Source: Candidatus Thalassarchaeum sp.
GTDB taxonomy: Archaea > Thermoplasmatota > Poseidoniia > Poseidoniales > Thalassarchaeaceae
Assembly: GCA_016777225.1 (NCBI GenBank)
Contig: JADHRW010000005.1
Span: 50,982 to 114,981 of the forward strand
DNA: 64,000 nucleotides
Direction: 5' to 3'
The notes beneath the pieces are model-generated. The model was given only the letters and a program-made list of their open reading frames with translations. It searched no databases and was not told the DNA's origin. Made by a program: the position numbers and the translations under genes. Of the stretch, positions 11,666 to 21,358 are shown piece by piece. The stretch's first letter is position 1. Each line of letters opens with the position of its first letter.

Positions 11666-14600
11666 GTGAGTACCGACGACTTGGACGATGATATCATCCG
11701 TCAAAGAGCGTTTAAGATTAGTGATTCTATTAAATTAGATGACATTATTATTCCCGATGAGGTAGTTGAAGATATCATAGTTTCTGATAAAAAAGAGACC
11801 GATGAGGCACTAGGAGATATCTTTGATCCGTTTGCTCAAGATGATGAAAATACACCCGGCAATATAGCTAAAGATGGAACAGTAGATAATCCATCAGAAG
11901 TTGATATTGTAACTAATTTAGCCCAAGAGGGTGAAAGGAAAGTTAATTGGATATTAATGGCTTCGATGATTGTAGTATTTTCTGGTGTGAGCATTGTAGC
12001 AGGGATAGCATTAGATCCAATATTTGCAACCATTCTACTAATTATTTTAGCACTACTTGGATTCTCCTTAGGTGAATTATGGATTCCAAAAAACAATTTA
12101 CACTTACTCGGAGTGACATGGATAATAATTTCAATGAAAGTTCTGTACGGATTAGCTGTAGAATTACAAAGATGGGATATTATTTCAATAGAAATTCTTG
12201 GCCTATTTTTACTTTCACTTGTAAGTTTAAATGTTTATCTATCTTATAGGCATAATTCTGATGCAATAGCGGCTCAGTCTACTCTAATCTTACTAGCAAT
12301 TGGTTCTGCAACTGGCTATAGTTTTGGAGAAATTGGTATCGCATTAATGATTTTAGTTGCAACTATCCTAGTTCATGGATTGGCAATTCATAGAAAATCA
12401 GGTAATTTAGCGGCATTGGGTATCGCATCAACCAATCTCTGGGTTGGAATGCATGCATTAACTAATGGTTTTAGCATTGGTTCGTTAAGTATTCTACCAC
12501 TAGAAAAACCGTTACTTTTATTCATATTAATCATGATTATTACGGCAATAAATGCAAGTATGGCTGCAAAGTTTGCTAAAGATGAAAATTGGTTTTCGAA
12601 AGCATTCAAAACTTTGGGGTTAGGAGAACCTGGACTGTGGGGGGTCTCAATATCTCTGGGTATGATTGGTGCTCTAATGGCAGTAGGTGCAAATCGACAA
12701 GATTTAGGATATGCTATTGGTTTAATTGCAATATTAGCTTCTTCTTTTGGTGGTTCTTATTTGGTAGTAAGAGGGGTAAAAACAAGAAGAGTTGTTCAAC
12801 CTTTACTAATTTCAGGTATCTTACTCACAATTCTTCTAATAGTTAGTGAATCGTGGGATGTTTTGCCATTTGATTCTTATGAAGTATTTGCAGTAATTGG
12901 AATATTTATTACTGGTTTTGTAATTCTTAGAGACCAAAATTCAGTTACTGATCGAGTTCTATGGACTGGTTCGGTGGGTATTCTAATATTACTTGTAATA
13001 ATGATACCAGCAGAATCTTCGGAAAATTTCTGTATATCTTCTTGTCAAAAAGGAGACGGGGGGTTTCTACTCTTATCTGCATTATCTTTAATTCATATTG
13101 GAACCGCTACACTTGCAATAAGAAGAGATTCGCCTTCTCTAGGCGGGATTACAGTTATTTTGCCCTGGTCATGGGTTGTTATTGAAGAAATGATTGAAGA
13201 GTCTATTAGAACAATCATAGTAGCAAATGGTGGTACAGACCCTGGTTCGATTATTCACATAGATCCGATTCCTTTCTTTGGATACTTAGTTACTTCCGCT
13301 ATGTTGATGGCCGTAGTTAATATTAGACTGGGAGAAAATGGAGTTAATCTTGCATCAAGATTCCTAGGATTAACGGAAATGTCTGCTTCAATCAGAGATT
13401 CTGGAGCATTGCAACTTTGGAGTATTGGATTATGGTTGCCAATCATCACCATTATATTTATGTCCAACTTTGGAGGTTTCACTGCATTGACATTACTCGG
13501 AATATTTGCGATAATTACTATTATTCATGTGGTCGCAGAGATTACTAAGAAAAGAATTGGGAAAATCTCAATTATGTTGGGAATCATTTCATCCGGATTA
13601 CTAATACTGCAATGGCAATATGGACTTGAAGAAAGTTTGATGTTAATTTACTGTTTAGTTACTCTTACTTTACTTATTCAAAATAATGGTTCTAATGAAG
13701 AAATGTACTCAATTGGAATGTCGCTGATGGCAATACCAATGTTGATTACTTTAGTTGCTAGAAAATCTAATGAACTCATAGACTCAGATATTATACCGAG
13801 TTTTGGAATTGCTAAAATCTCTCTATTATGTACTACATTAATGATTTTTGTCTATCTTTCAAAAGCTCAAAAAATGGAGAAATTATTAATACCTGCTCTT
13901 GCGTCTCTTTGGTTATTAACTGTGAATATCACTCTAGCATATACAGAGGGCACATATCTTGAAACTTTAGGGGCATTGGCTTTGTTTGCGGGGAGTACAA
14001 TTTGGTTAGTTGCTAATGGAGAAATAAGAAGAGAGATAAAAAGTATAGCGAAAAAAGATTCGTTGAAAAAATTGGCAACAATAGATATGAATAATGATGA
14101 TATTTCAATAGGAAATGTAACTGGCTATAATCCTCAGTTAGTAGATTTAAAAAATAAAAGAAAGAAGAAAAGAGAGATGGAACATACAGACGATATTGAA
14201 CAAATTTATCTGACTGATGCAACTCATAAACCGATAATAGTAATACTAGTTCTTGGATTAGTAATTATTACATCTGCGGTTATCAATTTCATAGGAGGAA
14301 CAAATAATTTAATTCTACTAATAACTGGAATTTTTATCTCTATATTAGTATTAGTAGCCCGAGAACGTACAAAGGGGCTTGAGCTAGAATTACCTCATTT
14401 TTTAGGTATAGAAATACCAATTGCCATCTCAATTGGAGGAATCATAATGGTTCAAGTTTCTGGACATTTAGCAGCTGGAAGTAGTAATATCGAATTATTC
14501 GATATGGCAATAATGATTTTACTGGTAATGTTCCTATGTATTGTCTCATTAATAGATCAAAGGAATCTTCTCGATAGAATATTGATTGCAATTGATTGGT

Positions 14601-15397
14601 TCATTATTCCAATATTTATTGGAAGATTTATTGGAACTATTCTTTACGAATCTCTACCAGCACCATTCACAGTTAATCCCACTGAAGGTAATTTAATTGA
14701 ATGGATAATACCTTGGACTATTTTAGAGATATTACTCGTTTTATCAATAATTATTGCTTCATATATAGAATTAAAAAGATTAGAAAAGGGCAGAGAGCCA
14801 ACTACTAATAATTCCTTAAGAGCATTAGCAATAGTTTTCATATCTACAGGACCTGCTGGAATTTTAGCAATAATACTGACCATGTATCATACAATCAAAA
14901 ATCAACAAACTAATGAGTTTGGGTTAGTAATACCAGCAATAATATTCTCGGTGATTTCTTTCTCTAATTGGATTAGTTCGTTGAAAGGAGTCGTTGATGA
15001 ACTAACACTAATACTTGGAGTGGTATTACTGATATTGTGTGTATTAACCGTTCCTTTGAAGAAAGAAATTTGGACTATGAGTTTAGCGATAGATGCACAC
15101 TTAATGCTATATGTAGGACTTGTAGTAACAGGTGCTTTTACAAGTATTTTCCTTCCAATCATTCTGGTATCTTTATCCACCAGCATTTGGATTATTGGTA
15201 TTCTACAACTGAGAAGAATTTTACGAATATGGGGATTATTCGATCTTATTATTGCGATACTAGCGTCCTTGCTATTACTGGGTTCGCAAATGCTTGAACC
15301 TACTGCATTACTCATCGCACTAATTGTTTTGGCTACTGAATTAGGACTAGTGGCGTGGTTGGGCCTCTCCAATGAAGATGAAATTGTAAAAGATTGA
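11666..15397 (+). CDS. Very large polytopic membrane protein of unknown function
   Basis: 1243 aa, GTG start; acidic soluble N-terminus, then many hydrophobic helices, with a charged loop (REIKSIAKKDSLKK...KNKRKKKREMEHTDD) about two thirds along. Confidence 0.8.
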   Translation: MSTDDLDDDIIRQRAFKISDSIKLDDIIIPDEVVEDIIVSDKKETDEALGDIFDPFAQDDENTPGNIAKDGTVDNPSEVDIVTNLAQEGERKVNWILMASMIVVFSGVSIVAGIALDPIFATILLIILALLGFSLGELWIPKNNLHLLGVTWIIISMKVLYGLAVELQRWDIISIEILGLFLLSLVSLNVYLSYRHNSDAIAAQSTLILLAIGSATGYSFGEIGIALMILVATILVHGLAIHRKSGNLAALGIASTNLWVGMHALTNGFSIGSLSILPLEKPLLLFILIMIITAINASMAAKFAKDENWFSKAFKTLGLGEPGLWGVSISLGMIGALMAVGANRQDLGYAIGLIAILASSFGGSYLVVRGVKTRRVVQPLLISGILLTILLIVSESWDVLPFDSYEVFAVIGIFITGFVILRDQNSVTDRVLWTGSVGILILLVIMIPAESSENFCISSCQKGDGGFLLLSALSLIHIGTATLAIRRDSPSLGGITVILPWSWVVIEEMIEESIRTIIVANGGTDPGSIIHIDPIPFFGYLVTSAMLMAVVNIRLGENGVNLASRFLGLTEMSASIRDSGALQLWSIGLWLPIITIIFMSNFGGFTALTLLGIFAIITIIHVVAEITKKRIGKISIMLGIISSGLLILQWQYGLEESLMLIYCLVTLTLLIQNNGSNEEMYSIGMSLMAIPMLITLVARKSNELIDSDIIPSFGIAKISLLCTTLMIFVYLSKAQKMEKLLIPALASLWLLTVNITLAYTEGTYLETLGALALFAGSTIWLVANGEIRREIKSIAKKDSLKKLATIDMNNDDISIGNVTGYNPQLVDLKNKRKKKREMEHTDDIEQIYLTDATHKPIIVILVLGLVIITSAVINFIGGTNNLILLITGIFISILVLVARERTKGLELELPHFLGIEIPIAISIGGIIMVQVSGHLAAGSSNIELFDMAIMILLVMFLCIVSLIDQRNLLDRILIAIDWFIIPIFIGRFIGTILYESLPAPFTVNPTEGNLIEWIIPWTILEILLVLSIIIASYIELKRLEKGREPTTNNSLRALAIVFISTGPAGILAIILTMYHTIKNQQTNEFGLVIPAIIFSVISFSNWISSLKGVVDELTLILGVVLLILCVLTVPLKKEIWTMSLAIDAHLMLYVGLVVTGAFTSIFLPIILVSLSTSIWIIGILQLRRILRIWGLFDLIIAILASLLLLGSQMLEPTALLIALIVLATELGLVAWLGLSNEDEIVKD

Positions 15398-15448
15398 GAA
15401 AAATAGTGATTTTCGTAGCACTAAGAGATATTTTAGTGGATTTTTTAC

Positions 15449-16471
15449 ATGACATATTTACTAACGGGATATGCTAACCTTGATGATGGGCGGGCCCGAC
15501 AAAGAACTGTGACGAGGTCTTGGATAGCCGATATATCGGAGGAAGTTGAACATCCTCCAATACCTATTGGTCTAAATGAAATGACTGTCCCTAGGACTAT
15601 GATTATACTCTCATTTGTTACAGTTCTAATGATAATTTTGTCATCAGTATGGTTAGGATTAGCCGCTCTTTCTTTCCAAGGAGAGTTAGAAAATCTATTT
15701 CCAGACGATGGAGTTTCAGAAGCGGATCTAAAGAATGATGGTAGATGGGCTTGGGAACTTGATTTATTATTCGATACCTGTGAATCAAGACTGGGAGACT
15801 GGGATTGGCCTGAATCATTAGCAGAGCAAGACGATTACTTCCTCTATCCGGGAGAATTGAGATGTGATTGGGAGCATCAAGGAAATGGAGATAGAGCGAG
15901 TATAGTAGTTTACAATAGAGGAAATTCTACTATTGATTTGATACTAGAAATAGTTGGTGGAGGAGTAGAATTCACAAACGAAGGAAGTTATAATTTACTC
16001 TTGAATGGTTTAGAAGGAAATAGTACTGAGATTATTGAGATATCATTAACTGAAGATATTACAGAGAAAGACTTCACAGTTACTGCAACGCATGTTGAAT
16101 TCAATCCAGTTTCTATGGTTAACCTTGATGTTCATTTATTCAAGGGTCCTGATGAGAGAGATATTCATATCACAGATGGAAACAATGTTCAAGTTCATTA
16201 CATACTATGGGATGCAGATACAGGAGAACAACTAGATGAAGGAGACTTACCTGTAACCGGAGGAGATGATAACAGATATATCAAAGGCTTTGGTTGGGCA
16301 GTTATAGGATTAGATATTGGGCAAGATAGAGGATTAGCGCCGGGCGTGGATACAGGTACTACACACACCGTGTTATTACCTCCACCTATAGCATACGGGA
16401 ATAGCGAAGGTCATGAATTAGAAAATACATGGTTACGGTTTGAAGTGAAAATAGATAGAGCTGTCGTATGA
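15449..16471 (+). CDS. Single-pass membrane-anchored protein with extracytoplasmic domain, unknown function
   Basis: 340 aa; TM segment MIILSFVTVLMIILSSVWLGLAALSF followed by an acidic extracellular region; same strand just after the 1243-aa protein. Confidence 0.7.
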   Translation: MTYLLTGYANLDDGRARQRTVTRSWIADISEEVEHPPIPIGLNEMTVPRTMIILSFVTVLMIILSSVWLGLAALSFQGELENLFPDDGVSEADLKNDGRWAWELDLLFDTCESRLGDWDWPESLAEQDDYFLYPGELRCDWEHQGNGDRASIVVYNRGNSTIDLILEIVGGGVEFTNEGSYNLLLNGLEGNSTEIIEISLTEDITEKDFTVTATHVEFNPVSMVNLDVHLFKGPDERDIHITDGNNVQVHYILWDADTGEQLDEGDLPVTGGDDNRYIKGFGWAVIGLDIGQDRGLAPGVDTGTTHTVLLPPPIAYGNSEGHELENTWLRFEVKIDRAVV

Positions 16472-16490
16472 TAGAAAAGGAGAGGATGGA

Positions 16491-17795
16491 ATGTCAGAAG
16501 AAAAAAAACATACTGCATTAATACCTTCAGCACAAATTGCAGAGGAAGCAGGTAAACGTAACGAGGCAAAATCTGCAAGAAGAGGTGAACCGCCTCTACA
16601 TATGAATGATGATATGAGAAGGTTGTCTACTCCATGGTCTATATCGATGGTAAGAGCGAAGCAAATTAATTCCTCGGATTTGCCAGCAGGTGTAATTCTT
16701 GATGCTGCTGCTGGTTCAGGTTCTCAATTGATAGCATTAGCGACAGAATTGAAAAGACCTGCTTTAGGAATTGAACTTGATGGTAATATAGCAGTTTTAT
16801 GTGCTGCAAATATGCATGTTGCATCTGATAAAGAAGAAATACAAAGAACATTAGATAGGGTAATTATTGGAGATGGAAGTGATGCAGAAGGAGCGATTAC
16901 TGCTTACTGGAATAGTCTAAGAAAATCAGGAACTAGAGCACACCCACCTATTGCAATGTTACACTTAGATCCAGCAAGGCCGAGAGATGCTCAAAATCAC
17001 CATATTGATGAAATGAAGCCTTCATTAAAATCTGTTCTAAATTCATGGAATGAGTATCTTCAAACAGGCCCTAGTGGCCCGGCCGTTTTACTAGATTTGT
17101 CACCAAGATTAGGGGATGATCAACAGGCAATGGTTGAAGCAGTTGTTGAAACTGTTTTCCCAGGTGCTCCAAAAACTTGGGAATGGTTAAGCCAAGGAGG
17201 AGGAAGAGTAGATAGATTGTCACTGTGGATAGGGGCGATTTCATCAAAAGAAGATCGGAGGTGTATAAGAATGGGCAGAAAAAATATTCTAGCCAAGATA
17301 CAAGGTAAAAAATCAGATTCTAAAATTGATACCTTGAGTAAGCCTCCTCCATTTGGTGCATTTATCTCAATCATTGATCCTGCCTTGATTCAAAGTGGAC
17401 TACAAGAAAAATGGCTAAATGAGGCTTTGAAACCAGATAGCGGGCATTCTTGGCTAAGACTTGATGGCAGAAGGCCATTATTAATCCACACGGACCCGCT
17501 AAATGATAATGATGAGATTAAAGGTTTTGTAGTAAGTACAGGAGAAATTGTACAACACAGATTGACACCTCCGGAATTACATTCAATAGACCAAGTTGCG
17601 AGTGCAGCTTCAAGAAATGATATTGGAAAAATAACTCTTAGATGCTCACTAGATCCAGAACTGCAGCCTACTATACAACGTCGTCTAGATAAAGCACTTC
17701 GAGACGTAGATGGATCTAAGTCGTTCATGGTAGATATTGATTTAGAACGGGGAACTGGTAGCCATAAACTATACATTATCTGTAAAGAAAACTGA
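16491..17795 (+). CDS. Class I SAM-dependent methyltransferase (THUMP-like family)
   Basis: LDAAAGSGSQLIALATELKRPALGIELDGNIAVLCAANMHV (motif I/II), MLHLDPARP (motif IV-like). Confidence 0.7.
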   Translation: MSEEKKHTALIPSAQIAEEAGKRNEAKSARRGEPPLHMNDDMRRLSTPWSISMVRAKQINSSDLPAGVILDAAAGSGSQLIALATELKRPALGIELDGNIAVLCAANMHVASDKEEIQRTLDRVIIGDGSDAEGAITAYWNSLRKSGTRAHPPIAMLHLDPARPRDAQNHHIDEMKPSLKSVLNSWNEYLQTGPSGPAVLLDLSPRLGDDQQAMVEAVVETVFPGAPKTWEWLSQGGGRVDRLSLWIGAISSKEDRRCIRMGRKNILAKIQGKKSDSKIDTLSKPPPFGAFISIIDPALIQSGLQEKWLNEALKPDSGHSWLRLDGRRPLLIHTDPLNDNDEIKGFVVSTGEIVQHRLTPPELHSIDQVASAASRNDIGKITLRCSLDPELQPTIQRRLDKALRDVDGSKSFMVDIDLERGTGSHKLYIICKEN

Positions 17796-17820
17796 GATTT
17801 CTTTAGAATTAACTACCTAA

Positions 17821-17908
17821 ATAAGAGCGGGTGGGTTGAAATAGGGTTGGTAAGTCGCGAGGATGCCGTAAAGGCCACTGGAAACAGTGAACACGGGAGG
17901 ACCGTAGA
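17821..17908 (+). promoter_or_regulatory. Candidate structured 5' leader of the uS13-uS4-uS11-rpoD operon
   Basis: Tandem hairpins GCC-GTAAA-GGC (17865-17875) and CACTG-GAAA-CAGTG (17876-17889), then GGGAGG ribosome-binding-like site before ATG 17909. Confidence 0.45.
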
Positions 17909-18373
17909 ATGAATAAAGAAAAACAAGAGATTGGAGATGACTTCTCCTATATTATCAGAATGGCTGACAGCGATATAGACGGATTGAAACCAATAGCGAT
18001 TGGACTTGCTTCCGTTAAAGGCATAGGAGTTCGTACTTCTCAGCAATTATGCAGACTAGCAGAAATTGATGGGACCAAACTTGGAGGGCATCTTGAGGAT
18101 GCTGAACAGGATAGGCTTAGAACAACTATTGATGGGTATGCAACTAATGTCCCATGGTGGTTAGTTAATCGACAAAGAGACTTAGAATCTAATGAAGATG
18201 CTCATCTTGTCGCAATGGATGTTAAAATGACTCGTGATGACGATATTTCTCGTTTAGCTGGTATGAAAACATATCGTGGTTTAAGACATAGAAGTGGACA
18301 CAAAGTTCGTGGACAGAGACTTAGAAGCAACGGTAGAAGTGGTACTGCACTTGGTGTGCAGAGGAAGAAGTGA
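17909..18373 (+). CDS. rps13: 30S ribosomal protein uS13
   Basis: IRMADSDIDGLKPIAIGLASVKGIGVRTSQQLC ... TYRGLRHRSGHKVRGQRLRSNGRSG. Confidence 0.95.
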   Translation: MNKEKQEIGDDFSYIIRMADSDIDGLKPIAIGLASVKGIGVRTSQQLCRLAEIDGTKLGGHLEDAEQDRLRTTIDGYATNVPWWLVNRQRDLESNEDAHLVAMDVKMTRDDDISRLAGMKTYRGLRHRSGHKVRGQRLRSNGRSGTALGVQRKK

Positions 18374-18382
18374 GGTGAGATT

Positions 18383-19063
18383 ATGGGAGACCCAAAATTT
18401 GCACGATCCAAAACACAAACCCCTACCCACCCTTGGAAACAGGCACGAATTGATGAAGAACATGCTCTGAAAGAAAAGTATGGTCTAAAGAAAGTTGGTG
18501 GAATGAAAGAGATTTGGAGAGAAAAATCATCTCTGCGAAGACATAGAAATCAAGCAATGAAGTTAATTGGTAGAGTAGATACTTCTGAAGGCCATTTTGC
18601 TAGAGAAAAGACCGATCTAGTAAATTCATTATGTAGACAAGGATTACTTGTAGACGGTGCAAGTATAGATGACGTTCTTCAAATAAATGTGGAACATATG
18701 CTTTCAAGACGATTACAATCTGTCGTTTACTACAGAGGATTGGCTCCATCTATGAGAGCCGCTAGGAATATGATTGTTCATGGTCATATTTCTATTGGTG
18801 AACAAAAAATGACAGTCCCAGGATATCATATTAGAAAACTAGAGGAAGAAGATTTGAATTATGCTTCTAACTCAGTTTACAATGACCCTAATCATCCATT
18901 CAGAGTTGAAATGGAAAAGCTAAGACTAACAATGGTAAATGATGAGGAGCCTGAAGAAGTTGGTGGACCTAAAGCAGCTACTGAAGATTTCGTTGATCAA
19001 ATAAAGAAGGATGCAGAAGATGCTCCGAAAATTGAAGAAACAATTCCTAAGGAGGGTAACTGA
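18383..19063 (+). CDS. rps4: 30S ribosomal protein uS4
   Basis: MGDPKFARSKTQTPTHPWKQARIDEE...; S4-domain RRLQSVVYYRGLAPSMRAARNMIVHGHISIG. Confidence 0.95.
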   Translation: MGDPKFARSKTQTPTHPWKQARIDEEHALKEKYGLKKVGGMKEIWREKSSLRRHRNQAMKLIGRVDTSEGHFAREKTDLVNSLCRQGLLVDGASIDDVLQINVEHMLSRRLQSVVYYRGLAPSMRAARNMIVHGHISIGEQKMTVPGYHIRKLEEEDLNYASNSVYNDPNHPFRVEMEKLRLTMVNDEEPEEVGGPKAATEDFVDQIKKDAEDAPKIEETIPKEGN

Positions 19064-19443
19064 TGGGCCATAAAGCAATATTACATATTTACAGTACAAG
19101 TAATAACGTACTAATCACAGCTACAGACTTAACTGGAGCTGAAACAATTTGCAAAGTATCAGGCGGCATGGTGACTAAGGGAGGAAGTGATTCTGGAGGA
19201 CAGTTTGCTTCTACTCGTGCTGCTGAGAGAATCGCAGAAATGCTAGCTGAAAAAGAATTTGACCAAGTAATAGTAAAGTATCGAGGCGCCGGAGGAAATC
19301 GAAATCATAACGCACCAGGTGCAACATCCGCTATACGTGCTCTAACTAGAGCCGGTGTTCAAATAACTAGAATTGAAGACGTTACTCCAATTCCTACAGA
19401 CGGGACGAAAGCAAAAGGTGGACGTCGTGGACGAAGAGTGTGA
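19063..19443 (+). CDS. rps11: 30S ribosomal protein uS11
   Basis: ILHIYSTSNNVLITATDLTGAETI...; PGATSAIRALTRAGVQITRIEDVTPIPTDGTKAKGGRRGRRV; start overlaps the uS4 stop. Confidence 0.95.
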   Translation: MGHKAILHIYSTSNNVLITATDLTGAETICKVSGGMVTKGGSDSGGQFASTRAAERIAEMLAEKEFDQVIVKYRGAGGNRNHNAPGATSAIRALTRAGVQITRIEDVTPIPTDGTKAKGGRRGRRV

Positions 19444-19453
19444 GGTGTGAAGT

Positions 19454-20338
19454 ATGGTTAAAGTTACAATTATTGAAGAAACTGATGATAAAATAAAAAT
19501 TCTATTAGCTGATACTGATAGAGCGTTTGTAAACTCCATCAGGAGGTCTCTAATTTCAGATACACCAAAGATGGCTATTGAAACAGTTCGTTTTGAAATG
19601 GGAACTATTGAACAAGAAGATGTCATTTGGGAAACTACTGGACCTCTTCCTGATGAGATGATTGCACAAAGACTTGCAATGATCCCTATACCGACTCGTC
19701 ATGAAGAATTTCATTTCCAAGATGAATGCCCTAATTGTGCTGAACTTGTACAAGAAGATAGAGGATGCCCTATGTGTACTATGATTTACACATGTAAGGC
19801 ATTTGGAAGTGAAGAAGGTACAATGGTAACTGCAGGAGATTTAAATTATCTTGGAGATTCAACATTAGAAATCCCTGAATTATACAAAACTATACCGATT
19901 ACAAAACTTTTCCGTGGTCAGATGGTTGAATTTTACGCTACAGCAATTATGGGAAGAGGAAGAGAACATGCGAAATGGTCACCTGCTTGCGGCGTAACCT
20001 TTGAGCCGAAACATATTGCTGTATTAAACAACAAAACGAAAGCAAAAATCCTATGGGATTTGAAACTAGGAATTAATGCAAAGGATTTTACTGATGGAAA
20101 ATTAGAAGATTATTACAAAGTTCAAGAATTAAAGGAACAGCTTCATCATGTAGGAGAAGGGACTGAAGAATCTAGAACTTTCAAGGATGCAATTACTCTT
20201 GAAGAAGTTCCTAGAGAATTTATCTTAAGCTTTGAAACCGATGGTTCAATGACTCCAAGAATAGCATTTGAAATGGCAGCAAAAGAATTAGCTGTAAGAT
20301 TCAATACAATAGAAGAAGATTCTAATGCAATTTTCTGA
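19454..20338 (+). CDS. rpoD: DNA-directed RNA polymerase subunit D
   Basis: RAFVNSIRRSLISDTPKMAIETVRF; Cys-rich ferredoxin-like insertion CPNCAELVQEDRGCPMCTMIYTC; position after uS11. Confidence 0.93.
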   Translation: MVKVTIIEETDDKIKILLADTDRAFVNSIRRSLISDTPKMAIETVRFEMGTIEQEDVIWETTGPLPDEMIAQRLAMIPIPTRHEEFHFQDECPNCAELVQEDRGCPMCTMIYTCKAFGSEEGTMVTAGDLNYLGDSTLEIPELYKTIPITKLFRGQMVEFYATAIMGRGREHAKWSPACGVTFEPKHIAVLNNKTKAKILWDLKLGINAKDFTDGKLEDYYKVQELKEQLHHVGEGTEESRTFKDAITLEEVPREFILSFETDGSMTPRIAFEMAAKELAVRFNTIEEDSNAIF

Positions 20339-20342
20339 TTTG

Positions 20343-20363
20343 GTTGAAGAGTTTTTATTCAAC
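20343..20363 (+). terminator. Small hairpin between rpoD and pantoate kinase gene (possible terminator/processing site)
   Basis: GTTGAA-gagttttta-TTCAAC. Confidence 0.25.
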
Positions 20364-20383
20364 TTCATGTAGGATGCGTTAGC

Positions 20384-21358
20384 ATGACTGTTTTGCTTGG
20401 ACGTGGCGAATGCGGCTCTCATGTGACACTTATTTTTACAATAAATGATAATTCTACTAATTTAGATGAACAAGGAAGTTTAGGAGTTGGTCTGTGTTTA
20501 GACCAAGGTGTTGAAATTATCGCAAGAGGTATTGAAGGAGAGTTTGAAATAAATATCAAATTTATTGAAGGAGATGGTGAATCAGAATTATATCAACAAG
20601 TATTCAAATTATTATCTAAAGAAATTATCAATATTAAGAATTATAATTGGGATCTAGCAATAAAATTAAAATTACCAATTTCGCAAGGTTTTGGGATGTC
20701 TGCTTCAGGAGCTATTGCCGCATCTATGGCAATTCAAAGAGCGATTGGTGAACCTCATGAAGAAAGTCTGAGACGCTCATTCTCAATTGCGCATAGAGTT
20801 GAAAGATATTTTTCTACAGGACTAGGAGATGTAACGGCTTTAGCAGCAGGTGGAGTTGAGAGGAGAACTTCTCCGGGCTCCCCATTTTCAGGAGATTTAC
20901 TCACTAGAGGTCCAGGGATGTCTGAAGGTTGGACAAAAGAAATAGAAGTATTATTGGCTTGGAAAAAAGACTCTGGTAAACATACGTCATCATATATCGA
21001 TGATACAGTTTGGAAAAACTCAATTAGTAAGGCAGGGATTAAGCAGATGGAACAATTAATGCAAAAACAATGGGATAAGACTCGTTGGAGTGAGTTATTA
21101 GAACGGTCGGAAATATTTGCTGATGAGAGTGGATTACTTTCTGATTCTAAAAGATTTGAATTACTTAATCAAGCAAAGAATGTCATAGAAGAAACATCTT
21201 CAGAATTTAAGCCATTATTATGCATGTTAGGGAAAAGTTTGGTGATTGTACCGAAAAATATTGATAATGAAGAAGACTTAGAATTATCAAAATTAATTTA
21301 TGAATTAAATGAAGTAGGTTTCATAACTAAGAAAACAAGAATTGGGCGCTTATTCTGA
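20384..21358 (+). CDS. Archaeal pantoate kinase (GHMP kinase family)
   Basis: GHMP motif PISQGFGMSASGAIAASMAIQRAIG; N-terminal GRGECGSHVTLIFTI; family context. Confidence 0.75.
   Translation: MTVLLGRGECGSHVTLIFTINDNSTNLDEQGSLGVGLCLDQGVEIIARGIEGEFEINIKFIEGDGESELYQQVFKLLSKEIINIKNYNWDLAIKLKLPISQGFGMSASGAIAASMAIQRAIGEPHEESLRRSFSIAHRVERYFSTGLGDVTALAAGGVERRTSPGSPFSGDLLTRGPGMSEGWTKEIEVLLAWKKDSGKHTSSYIDDTVWKNSISKAGIKQMEQLMQKQWDKTRWSELLERSEIFADESGLLSDSKRFELLNQAKNVIEETSSEFKPLLCMLGKSLVIVPKNIDNEEDLELSKLIYELNEVGFITKKTRIGRLF

Noticed and set aside
14902-15372. 156-aa minus ORF and other antisense ORFs inside long CDSs (e.g. 51842-52342, 8760-9077, 17390-17776)
   Set aside because: They lie opposite strongly supported coding regions and show no family resemblance.
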